A stretch of 34,963 nt of DNA, from the NCBI GenBank assembly GCA_026390555.1, contig JAPLFS010000014.1, positions 1 to 34,963 on the forward strand, in the 5' to 3' direction. The notes under the pieces were generated by a model. The model made no database searches and was not told the DNA's origin. It saw nothing but the letters and a program-made list of their open reading frames with translations. Numbering within the stretch: position 1 is the first letter of the stretch; each line of letters begins with the position of its first letter. The translations under genes were made by a program, and so were the position numbers. The stretch comes from Pseudomonadota bacterium (GTDB lineage: Bacteria > Bdellovibrionota_C > UBA2361 > OMII01). Of this stretch, positions 8,951-16,630 are shown one piece after another.

Positions 8951-11292
8951 TATTCCCTCTTTGAGCTAACTATCTGCATTAATTTTGTAGAGTTGACGCG
9001 CATCGCCGCTCCGGTTGGACAGGCCCTGACGCATGCCGGCCCACCGCTTAGTTCGTAACACATATCGCACTTGGCGGCCTTGGCAGGTCCCTTCACCTTC
9101 TTTTTTAAGCCAAGCATCTCTAGCAACGAGAACCCTTTGCTCGTATCGTCATAGACCATCATAATAACTCCGTACGGGCAGTTGCTTACGCAGTTACCAC
9201 AACCGATACATGAATCACGGATTACGATCTCCCCATTTGGCAGCCGGGTCAGAGCGTCTGGTGGACAATCGAGCATGCAGAGTGGATTCTCGCAGTGGCG
9301 GCATGAGATCGGAACCTGAATAGAGGCGAAGCTCTTGCCACCTTTGCGATCAAGCCTACTATATCCATTGTGAGTTGCGGCGCAGGCAGCTTCGCAGTGA
9401 TCGCATCCGATACATAGGTCTGAGTCTATCAGGAGCACGTTCTCGGCATCTGAGAGTCCCTCCTTCATCATAAAATCAAGCATCGCGCCCGATTCCTCAT
9501 TCAAATTCAACATCGTGTTCTGTATCTTTCTCTGATCCGCTATCTGTACGATGCTGCGTTTAACATCGGGAAACTCCGCTAGTAGTTCAAGTACATCGCC
9601 CTTTTGAAGAACTATTGTATCGCATGCCACTGCGGCAGTAACCGTAGCGGAGCGCGCTGTTGGAGCCTCCATGATCACCGCCATCTCACCAACAAATCGA
9701 CCTGCTGGCACATAGGTCTGCGCCACATCAACACCGTTGTGATTAAAGCGCGAAACCTTAACGGACCCTTTGCGAATTACGTAGAGCGCCTCGCCGATAT
9801 CGCCCTCCTTAAAGAGCACCTCGCCCCTCTTGAAGCTCTTCATCTTGGCTTTCGTAACGAGCACCTCAAGGAACGAGAGGGGCACCTCGGGAAAGATCGA
9901 GAGCCGCAGGGCGCGTAACATAAAGAGTTCATCCAGGGCGCGCTTAACCGAGTTGATCGATGCGATCAGTTTAAGCATCTGCTTACGGGGCGTCTCAAGT
10001 AAGAGTGTGCCTACCTCAGCCGCCCGAACGGTTGCAACACGCCTACGCCCGGAGAGTAGTCCCATCTCTCCAAAGAACTGCCCCTGCGAGAGCTTTACCT
10101 TATGTGTTGGATCGATCTCAATCTCAACGCTTCCAGAGATAACGCTCCAGAATGAGTCGCTGTAGTCATTCTTTAGGAATATAATATCGCCTGGGCCCTG
10201 CAGGTGCAGGGTAGAGTCAATCGCCATCTCTCGCATCTGTGGAACACTGAGCTCCTTAAAGAGCGGAAGATTTTGTGTAATCTTCGGGAAGTTCTGCTGA
10301 AAGGCCCCGGGCAGATGCGCGAATCGCTCCTCAAGCATAGCTTGATCTGCGGGCTCCACCGGCTCGCCTCGAATATGCTCTATAACCTCATAGCCTTGGT
10401 TGATCGCCTGCTTAATTAGGGGATACCCGATCAAAGCTCCCAGAATATAGAGGCCCGCTACATTTGATTCATAGCGCTCGTTTACGACCGGAAGTGCCGT
10501 TGGCTCTGCGTTGGGAAGGGCTACCCCTATAGACTCAAGGAATTTTCTGGGGGGGATAGATCCAAGCCGAGCTATTATATGGTCGCACGGAACTGAAACC
10601 TCCCCCTCGGGGGTATCAATGAAGGTGGTCCCTAGCTCTACGCGCGCCACCGTAGCGTCGTAGAAGCAGCGAACTATCCCCTTAGCGATAGCGCTCAGGA
10701 TAAGCTTTGCATTGGCATCCTTAGCACGCGCAAATCCGTCACCACGATTAACGAGTGACACGGTATTTGTGTTAGCCAGTGCAAGTGCATTCTCGATAGC
10801 GGCATCACCGGCTCCAACAACGATGATATTTTTAGCGCTAAAGGCCTGCGGATCGGCGAGCGTATAGGCGATATGCGCCAGATCGTCCCCAGGAACTCCT
10901 AGCTTTCTCGGGGAGCCCTGCACGCCTATCGTAAGAACTACCTGTTTTGCTGTGCATAGTGTGCCCTGGTAGTGGATCTCAAAGAGCTCCCCAACCTTTT
11001 CAAGTTTATTAACCTCGGCCCTGATCAGATTAACCTGGTGTTGCTCAAGGTCGTGCTGAAACTCCTCAAGCACCTTTTCCCGACTCCCTGCATCAAAACG
11101 GCATCTCGCTCTAAGGGGGAGCCTCTGCGGTTCGGCCATTACGTACTTACGCAGCTGATAATCGTAGATAGTGTTTGCTATCTGGCTCTTCTCAAACAGA
11201 ATATGGGGTATCTTATGAAAAGCGGCGCTAGTTGCCGCTGCAATTCCAGCAGGACCGGCTCCAATAATGGCGATTTCAAAGTGTTGTGGCAT
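8950..11292 (-). CDS. FAD/NAD(P) oxidoreductase - 2x cyclic-nucleotide-binding - 4x[4Fe-4S] ferredoxin fusion
   Basis: 780 residues from ATG 11292. The frame is open to TTG 11364, but the chosen start sits directly before the FAD-binding fold (IAIIGAGPAG), and a promoter lies inside the longer form. Domains in order: a thioredoxin-reductase-like flavoprotein with a second nucleotide fold (VVGAGDAA) and C-terminal FAD motif (GLYILGAL); two CRP-like cNMP-binding domains (FGEMGLLSGRRRVATVRA, and GEMAVIMEAPTARSATVTA); then a DMSO-reductase-B/HybA-like ferredoxin with 16 cysteines in four sets (CIGCDHCEAAC, CRHCENPLCMLDC, CIGCGNCVSNC, CDMCYELSGGPACVRAC). No signal peptide is seen, so it should be cytoplasmic. 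I infer that NAD(P)H electrons pass through FAD and Fe-S clusters to the adjacent b-type membrane protein. The cNMP domains could gate it or be structural. Confidence 0.88.
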   Translation of the reverse strand: MPQHFEIAIIGAGPAGIAAATSAAFHKIPHILFEKSQIANTIYDYQLRKYVMAEPQRLPLRARCRFDAGSREKVLEEFQHDLEQHQVNLIRAEVNKLEKVGELFEIHYQGTLCTAKQVVLTIGVQGSPRKLGVPGDDLAHIAYTLADPQAFSAKNIIVVGAGDAAIENALALANTNTVSLVNRGDGFARAKDANAKLILSAIAKGIVRCFYDATVARVELGTTFIDTPEGEVSVPCDHIIARLGSIPPRKFLESIGVALPNAEPTALPVVNERYESNVAGLYILGALIGYPLIKQAINQGYEVIEHIRGEPVEPADQAMLEERFAHLPGAFQQNFPKITQNLPLFKELSVPQMREMAIDSTLHLQGPGDIIFLKNDYSDSFWSVISGSVEIEIDPTHKVKLSQGQFFGEMGLLSGRRRVATVRAAEVGTLLLETPRKQMLKLIASINSVKRALDELFMLRALRLSIFPEVPLSFLEVLVTKAKMKSFKRGEVLFKEGDIGEALYVIRKGSVKVSRFNHNGVDVAQTYVPAGRFVGEMAVIMEAPTARSATVTAAVACDTIVLQKGDVLELLAEFPDVKRSIVQIADQRKIQNTMLNLNEESGAMLDFMMKEGLSDAENVLLIDSDLCIGCDHCEAACAATHNGYSRLDRKGGKSFASIQVPISCRHCENPLCMLDCPPDALTRLPNGEIVIRDSCIGCGNCVSNCPYGVIMMVYDDTSKGFSLLEMLGLKKKVKGPAKAAKCDMCYELSGGPACVRACPTGAAMRVNSTKLMQIVSSKRE

Positions 11293-11335
11293 AACAACTA
11301 GAGGGCTCTTCTGAGGGGTGCAGTATAACTTTTTG

Positions 11336-11364
11336 ACTATAATTTCCAGGATCATTTGATGCAA
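11336..11364 (-). promoter_or_regulatory. Candidate sigma70 promoter of the redox operon
   Basis: On the minus strand, TTGCAT (11364-11359) and TATAGT (11341-11336) are separated by 17 bases. This is a good -10 with a partial -35. Transcription would begin near 11330, upstream of ATG 11292. That supports the shorter flavoprotein start. Confidence 0.45.
11338..11343 (+). promoter_or_regulatory. Candidate -10 box for the divergent cytochrome c554-like gene
   Basis: A perfect TATAAT lies on the plus strand about 80 bases before ATG 11423. It overlaps the -10 box of the minus-strand operon promoter, so the two divergent promoters may compete or be co-regulated. No clear -35 is seen 17 bases upstream. 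Confidence 0.35.
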
Positions 11365-11422
11365 TTTAAATCGGTATGGCCCCGCACGTTATGAAACGCT
11401 ACCCTACAGAAAGAGATCTAAA

Positions 11423-12727
11423 ATGCTCGTAAAACGTCTTTACATTATCGCCCTGTTTAGCTGGCTGGCTGCCGTTCCATGCCTGCCGCTCTTAGCTGAG
11501 CCAGGCGCTGTAAAACAGGGCGCAAAATACCTTGGAACAGGCTCGTGCTCATCCTCTAACTGTCACGGCAGCGCCCATCCATTAAAGGGCTCAGATGTTC
11601 TACAAAATGAATACTATACCTGGACCAAGCACGACCAACATTCTAGGGCCTATAGCAACCTAATAAGCCCTGATGCCAGGCGTATGACGTCCCTCCTCGG
11701 CCTTAGTGCGCCAAACAAGGAGCCGCTCTGTCTTAGTTGTCACACGACCTATGTTCCAGAGCAGTCTAGGCGGGGTGAGAGGTTTCAGATTGAGGATGGC
11801 GTTTCATGTGAGTCGTGTCACGGCGCAGCTGAAAATTGGCTTGAATCACATGCGGTCACAGGCGCCACCCATAAAGAGAATCTAGCACACGGATTAACCG
11901 ATATCGCACAGCTCAGTCAACGTGCGACCCTCTGCCTCTCCTGCCACTACGGAGACGAAGAGAAGCGCGTCACGCACGACCTCTACGGAGCGGGGCATCC
12001 GCGCCTTAGCTTTGAGCTCGACACCTTCGGAATACTTCAACCGAGGCACTGGGTCGTGGATCAGGACTATATAAAGCGCAAATCTCAGTACGTGCCGTTG
12101 CTAGCGTGGTTCGCCGGACAGTCAACTCATGCGCAGAGTCTGATAAAGATGCTCCAATCTCAAGCCAGAACGATGGACGGCGCATTGCCGGAGCTTGCCT
12201 TGTTTGACTGTTTTTCATGTCACCATAGCCTCGCTGAGCAGCAGTGGAAGCACCAGACATACGGGGGCAAGCCTGGCCAACTGCAGATTAATCTTGCTCC
12301 TCTTCTTATGCTACAGTGGTCGCTAAAGGCCTTGGATCCAAAGCTCGCAGCTACCCTTGGGGAGCAGGTAGCTATCCTGCATACATCAGATGGAACGGCA
12401 GCCTCACAGGAGGCGCTCACACAACTTACAGAGCTTCTTACCAAGCAGGTGCAACCGTTAATCTTATCTGCACCAGTTGACTACCAACTGTGCAAAGGGG
12501 TTTTGCAGCAACTGAGTTTATTCGCCGTAACGACCCCCTTTCCAAAGTATGAGGTAGCAGAGCAGATCGGTATGGGAATTCAGGCCACCCTAGCCTCCTC
12601 TTCACAGCTCGCTAAGGAGTATAAGTCGGAGCTCGACAAGCTCTTTAAAACCCTTTCGCAACCAACGAACTTTAAGAGTGAGCGCTTTACGGCAGCAGCA
12701 ACTAAGCTGCAGCGCTCGATTCGATAA
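11423..12727 (+). CDS. Periplasmic cytochrome c554-like multiheme protein
   Basis: 434 residues. The signal peptide covers about 1-25 (LFSWLAAVPCLPLLA). Heme sites are CSSSNCH (42-48, a CX4CH motif), CLSCH (103), CESCH (129), CLSCH (171) and CFSCH (263), giving four canonical motifs plus one CX4CH. Motifs typical of the cytochrome c554/tetraheme family are present: YYTWTKHDQHSRAY, GVSCESCHGAAENWL and YGAGHPRLSFELDTF. The C-terminal 160 residues contain no heme motif and look helical. It is transcribed divergently from the redox operon and followed 12 bp later by the FBPase gene. It probably shuttles periplasmic electrons for the cluster. In nitrifiers the family acts in hydroxylamine oxidation, but no such enzyme is visible here. 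Confidence 0.88.
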   Translation: MLVKRLYIIALFSWLAAVPCLPLLAEPGAVKQGAKYLGTGSCSSSNCHGSAHPLKGSDVLQNEYYTWTKHDQHSRAYSNLISPDARRMTSLLGLSAPNKEPLCLSCHTTYVPEQSRRGERFQIEDGVSCESCHGAAENWLESHAVTGATHKENLAHGLTDIAQLSQRATLCLSCHYGDEEKRVTHDLYGAGHPRLSFELDTFGILQPRHWVVDQDYIKRKSQYVPLLAWFAGQSTHAQSLIKMLQSQARTMDGALPELALFDCFSCHHSLAEQQWKHQTYGGKPGQLQINLAPLLMLQWSLKALDPKLAATLGEQVAILHTSDGTAASQEALTQLTELLTKQVQPLILSAPVDYQLCKGVLQQLSLFAVTTPFPKYEVAEQIGMGIQATLASSSQLAKEYKSELDKLFKTLSQPTNFKSERFTAAATKLQRSIR

Positions 12728-12739
12728 GGATCTACGACT

Positions 12740-14722
12740 ATGTCTCCGTTTATCCCGTCTCCCTTTATTCCGTATCCCTCGATTCCCCTGCAATTTGATG
12801 AAATAACCCTGCTTTACCTACGGGAGCTGCGCACGGTTTATCCTACGACCGAGGATGCTCTCGCTAAGATAGCGCTGCTCTCGGCTACCCTGACCCTACC
12901 AAAGGGTACGATACATGTGATTAGCGATGTGCACGGTGAGTATAAGAAGCTGCGACACGTTGTTAATAATGCATCGGGCTCCCTCAAGCCCCTCGTTTCA
13001 GATCTCTTCACTAAGACCCTCTCAGAGCAGGAGCAGCTTCGACTTTTAAGCTTTATCTACTATCCACGTGAATCGTTTCTATTTTATTGCAACGATTCCG
13101 TATCATCTGAACAACGGCGTGAGATCGTTAGTTTAAACCTTAGTGCTATGCTTCAGATCGTTAGAGCGCTGGCTACAAGCTATCCGTTACATGAGGTAGC
13201 CGAGCTCCTTCCTCAACACTATCTACAACTCTTCCGAGAGCTAATCCTAAGCCCCCAGTTTAATCGTAGCCCGGAGCATTTCAGCTCTATACTTGAATCA
13301 TTTATCTCACACGGTCGTGAGCTTGACCTGCTCAGGCTTACGGCACGCATCATCCGGAATTTGGCGATCGATGAGCTTATTGTAGCTGGCGATCTAGGTG
13401 ATCGTGGAGCTCGTATTGATAAATCAATTGATTTCATCTCCCGTCAACCACATGTCTCTATTACATGGGGCAACCACGACACCTCCTGGATGGCGGCATC
13501 TCTTGGACATGCTGCATCTATCGCTACCGTTGTACGTCTCTCTCTTAGGTACGGCCGCTTGAGCCAACTAGAGGAGGGCTACGGTATTCCACTCGAACCG
13601 ATTGCAAAGCTAGTTGCTGCGCACTATGCAGAGGATCCAGCCGTACAGTTTGCTTGTAAGGATATTGGCGATAGGGATGCGCTGCTGCTTAAGCGCATGC
13701 AAAAGGCTATCGCCATCATGCAGTTTAAGTTGGAAGCGCAACTAATCGCCAGAAATCCCCACTTTGAACTCTCGCATAGAGATTTAATCTCACAGCTTAA
13801 TCTCGCGCAGGGTACCGTCACGATTGAAAACATATTGTATCCATTATTAGATTCAACGCTCCCTACGATCGATCCGGCGCACCCCACAGCCCTCTCCTTA
13901 CATGAAGAGGCGTGTCTGGCTGCTCTTACGGAATCATTCACAAATAGCGCCGTTCTTTGGAAGCATATGAGCTACGTAGCGCAGAAGGGTAGCATGGCGA
14001 TTATTCGCGATCATGCGCTGATCTTTCACGGCTGTGTGCCGTGCGACGGGGCGGGCAACTTTATTGAGTTCTCAGTTGATGGGGTGGCGCGTAAGGGCAA
14101 GGAGCTCTTTAATGCGCTTGAGCTCTCCGTACAGCGCGCCTTTCAGAGCAAGAGGCAGCAAGATTTAGATCTACTCTGGTACCTATGGTGTGGGCCATTA
14201 TCGCCACTCTTCGGCAAGGATAAGCTCGCAACGTTTGAGCTATACTTTGTGGGTGATAAGAAAGCTCAACACGAGGAGAAGAACCCATATTTTTCACTTA
14301 TCCATGAGGCTGCCTTCTGTGACAAAGTGCTTAGAGAGTTCTCGGTTGATGAGAAAGATGGGCTAATAGTTAACGGTCACGTGCCTGTTAAGATTGAGCA
14401 GGGGGAATCGCCCCTAAAGCGGTGCGGTAAGGCGGTTACCATCGATGGAGCCTTCTCCGAAGCGTACGGCGACAAGGGCTATACCTTGGTGCTGCAACCT
14501 GGCAGGACCTACTTGGCACTTCACAATCACTTTGATTCGGTTGATGATGCTATTCGCAACGGAACCGATATGATTCCAGAGATTCAGGAATTAAAAACAT
14601 ATCCAGCACCCCGTCGTATCTCTGATACTGAACGTGGGAGTGCGATTTTACAGCAAATTTCGCTACTGGAGCTTCTTATTAGGGCTTATCGTGAGAACAA
14701 AATTGAGCAGGGCAAGGGATAG
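12740..14722 (+). CDS. fbp: Fructose-1,6-bisphosphatase, class III
   Basis: 660 residues, the normal length for class III FBPases. These hydrolyse fructose-1,6-bisphosphate to fructose-6-phosphate and phosphate in gluconeogenesis. Metallophosphatase motifs are intact: HVISDVHGEYKKL (about 59-71), VAGDLGDRG (about 216) and WGNHDTSWM (about 242). The C-terminal IVNGHVPVKIEQGESPLKR and AVTIDGAFSEAYGDKGYTLV segments are characteristic of the class. An AAGGA motif precedes the ATG by 9 bases, and the gene is 12 bp after the cytochrome gene, so co-transcription is likely. The N-terminus carries a small PFIPSPFIPYPSIP proline repeat absent from the core fold. Cytoplasmic. Its link to the redox cluster is positional only. 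Confidence 0.93.
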   Translation: MSPFIPSPFIPYPSIPLQFDEITLLYLRELRTVYPTTEDALAKIALLSATLTLPKGTIHVISDVHGEYKKLRHVVNNASGSLKPLVSDLFTKTLSEQEQLRLLSFIYYPRESFLFYCNDSVSSEQRREIVSLNLSAMLQIVRALATSYPLHEVAELLPQHYLQLFRELILSPQFNRSPEHFSSILESFISHGRELDLLRLTARIIRNLAIDELIVAGDLGDRGARIDKSIDFISRQPHVSITWGNHDTSWMAASLGHAASIATVVRLSLRYGRLSQLEEGYGIPLEPIAKLVAAHYAEDPAVQFACKDIGDRDALLLKRMQKAIAIMQFKLEAQLIARNPHFELSHRDLISQLNLAQGTVTIENILYPLLDSTLPTIDPAHPTALSLHEEACLAALTESFTNSAVLWKHMSYVAQKGSMAIIRDHALIFHGCVPCDGAGNFIEFSVDGVARKGKELFNALELSVQRAFQSKRQQDLDLLWYLWCGPLSPLFGKDKLATFELYFVGDKKAQHEEKNPYFSLIHEAAFCDKVLREFSVDEKDGLIVNGHVPVKIEQGESPLKRCGKAVTIDGAFSEAYGDKGYTLVLQPGRTYLALHNHFDSVDDAIRNGTDMIPEIQELKTYPAPRRISDTERGSAILQQISLLELLIRAYRENKIEQGKG

Positions 14723-14744
14723 CTGCTTGCTATAGGTAATTTCT

Positions 14745-15806
14745 ATGGTAACTGCTGCTGTGCCTGGTTCAACACCTCCAAATTCGGACACCACCCCGGA
14801 TTCAACCCTGTCACCTGCTCAGCAGAAACTTATGGCGGTTGTGGTCCGGCTCGGGCTCGTCACGCTGCTAGCGTTCTTCTATGTCGACGGTTTCCTGCGC
14901 GGCGCGACGCCGCTCGAGATGGTCATGTTCGGGCTGTTCGCGCTGCCGCTGCTCGCCGGCCTCCTGCATACGGTGTGGGACCTGCCCGGGCTGAGTATGC
15001 CGTCCTGGGCCGATGTGATCGCAAGTGCGCTTGGCGCCAGCGCCGTCGCGTTCATCGCACGCGGGTGGCACGTCGAGCCAGTGCTCGCCGCAGCCGTGGT
15101 CGGCGTGCTGGGTGCGCTGCCGATCTTGCCGGCCTCGATCCGTTCCGTTGCCGCACCGATCTACGTCGGTGCCTTTGCCGGCATGACGTCACCGCTCGTG
15201 CTCGCGCACCCGGGCTGGATCGCGCTGGCCGGAGCGACCGCCGGACTGCTGTACTCGCTGCTGCGCTCCACCTGGATCGGCGTGGGCGGCAAGCTGGGGT
15301 TCCTCGCGTTCTCCGGTGTCAGTTTCGCGGCGCTGATCGCGGACCACATCGGGGCGTCACCCGGCGGCGCCAAGCTGCTGCAGCTGCAAACGGCCGATCA
15401 ACTCGCCGTCCTAGTCACCGCGCCTCTGGCGGCGCTAGCGACCTACGAAGTGCAGCGACATCTGCGCTGGAGCCCGGTGCTGGCGTCGGCGTCCGTGACC
15501 TGCACGTTCGTGCTGGCGATGGTGCTCGTGGGCGCGGAGTCGCTGTTTGTGGTGGCGCCCTCCGCCATCGCTTGCTTTGGCGGTAGCTTCATCGCGATGA
15601 CGGGTGAAATTCATGCAGCCAGCCGACCGTGGCTGCCGGCCGCAGGCGGGCTCCTTTACGCGCTGCTCCAGATCGCCCTCGAGCCGACGCTCGCAGGCAT
15701 GGGCGGAGATTTCGGCGCGACGGCGGTCGTCGCGGTGCTCGTGGTGATCGGTATCGAAAAGCTCGTAGAGCCGTTGTTCGGCGCAACGCGGCGCAAGCGC
15801 ACGTAG
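14745..15806 (+). CDS. GC-rich polytopic membrane protein, unknown function, probably acquired
   Basis: 353 residues. After a ~28-residue Pro/Ser/Thr-rich start there are about 11 hydrophobic helices (for example LGLVTLLAFFYVDGF, VLAAAVVGVLGALPILPA, FGATAVVAVLVVIGIEKLV) and a basic tail (RRKRT). No family motif was recognised. Base composition differs sharply from its neighbours: the block 15061-15120 is 46 of 60 G/C (77%), and codons are dominated by CTG, GCG, GTC and CGC. The first ~80 bases look like host sequence, and the shift starts near 14840. AGGT lies about 8 bases before the ATG and the gene is 22 bp after fbp, so it appears to use the resident operon. The composition points to recent transfer from a high-GC donor; the function is unknown. 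Confidence 0.75.
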   Translation: MVTAAVPGSTPPNSDTTPDSTLSPAQQKLMAVVVRLGLVTLLAFFYVDGFLRGATPLEMVMFGLFALPLLAGLLHTVWDLPGLSMPSWADVIASALGASAVAFIARGWHVEPVLAAAVVGVLGALPILPASIRSVAAPIYVGAFAGMTSPLVLAHPGWIALAGATAGLLYSLLRSTWIGVGGKLGFLAFSGVSFAALIADHIGASPGGAKLLQLQTADQLAVLVTAPLAALATYEVQRHLRWSPVLASASVTCTFVLAMVLVGAESLFVVAPSAIACFGGSFIAMTGEIHAASRPWLPAAGGLLYALLQIALEPTLAGMGGDFGATAVVAVLVVIGIEKLVEPLFGATRRKRT

Positions 15807-15833
15807 ATCCTTGGTAAGATAATTATTAATTGT

Positions 15834-16436
15834 TTAAAAATGGTTCTCAACTATCATTTCTGACTGAGGTATGAAACCTGGTTTAGGCCATGCTGGTTTT
15901 ATTCCCTTACCAACAACCAACATAGCTGCAATCGCATAGTCCTTAGGCAAATAAATCAATTCGGCTACTTTATCAAAATCAAAGCCAACCATGGGACATG
16001 AATCATATCCCATTGCTTTTGCAGAGAGCATCATAGTTTGTAACATGATTCCAGCAGAACGCATCGCTTCATCACGCTGAAGCTGCTCCTTTCCGGCATA
16101 AAATGGATTAATCCATGGAACGAGAATATCTTGAGCTTCTTTAGGTGCATTGACCCAATATCTTGCAGGATCTTTTTCCCAAGCCTTTATATCCACAGTC
16201 ACTACAAATAATAATGATCCATCAGTAACCTGCGCTTGATCATAAGCCACTTCTCGTAACTTTAGCCTTAAAGCCTTATCAGTCACGTTTACTAAACGCC
16301 AGTGCTGAATATTAAAAGATGATGGGGCTTGCATAGCTAGATCAAGCAGCTGCTCTGTCTCTTGCTTGGTAAATTGATGGTGTGGATCAAATTGCTTTAC
16401 TGCTCTGCGTTCGCGAATTGCATCAAATGTGTTCAT
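15834..16436 (-). CDS. Nitroreductase-family NAD(P)H-dependent flavoprotein
   Basis: 200 residues from ATG 16436; the frame opens 16 codons earlier, but GGGGAAG lies just before this ATG and the protein then begins with the family's usual MNTFDAIRERRAVKQF. Other family features are LLDLAMQAPSSFNIQHWRLV (FMN-contacting AP-S-N-Q-W), AGIMLQTMMLSAKAMGYDSC and the C-terminal MLVVGKG. Nitroreductases are FMN enzymes that reduce nitroaromatics, quinones or related substrates. Composition is low in GC (15901-15960: 23 of 60 G/C, 38%), opposite to the GC-rich gene it converges with. The stops are 28 bp apart with no clear terminator. A possible -10 (TATACT) lies about 30 bases upstream. It is probably an acquired cytoplasmic reductase of unknown substrate. 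Confidence 0.88.
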   Translation of the reverse strand: MNTFDAIRERRAVKQFDPHHQFTKQETEQLLDLAMQAPSSFNIQHWRLVNVTDKALRLKLREVAYDQAQVTDGSLLFVVTVDIKAWEKDPARYWVNAPKEAQDILVPWINPFYAGKEQLQRDEAMRSAGIMLQTMMLSAKAMGYDSCPMVGFDFDKVAELIYLPKDYAIAAMLVVGKGIKPAWPKPGFIPQSEMIVENHF

Positions 16437-16489
16437 TGCTTCCCCATTGAGGTTTAAGAATATTGAGTATAACGCAAGTTTCAAATCAA

Positions 16490-16603
16490 GGATAGGAAGA
16501 TCAATTCACTTTCTGCAAGTAGACGATCTGCGGTCTCGACATTTCAACAGGACCCTTGGTATGGCCGAAAGTTGTAGAAAAGTTGTTTCTAGTCCCCAAG
16601 ATT
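16490..16603 (+). repeat. Repeat A, copy 1 (direct)
   Basis: A 114 bp non-coding segment that recurs at 18581-18703 in the same orientation. The two share a perfect 31-base core (16564-16594 and 18664-18694) and similar outer parts (GGATAGxAAGATCAATT, CTTTC.GCAAGTA, GATCTGC.GT, CGACATT). The core contains a TAGAAA...TTTCTA hairpin. It lies just beyond the 3' end of the secreted-protein gene. Confidence 0.85.
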
Positions 16604-16630
16604 AATGCATTTAAAGTCGAGGAAAAAAGA

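Noticed and set aside
14975-15586. Arg-rich 203-codon open frame on the plus strand inside the GC-rich gene
   Set aside because: It is a by-product of high GC in another frame: extreme Arg/Ala content, no ribosome site, and the 14745 frame has coherent membrane helices.
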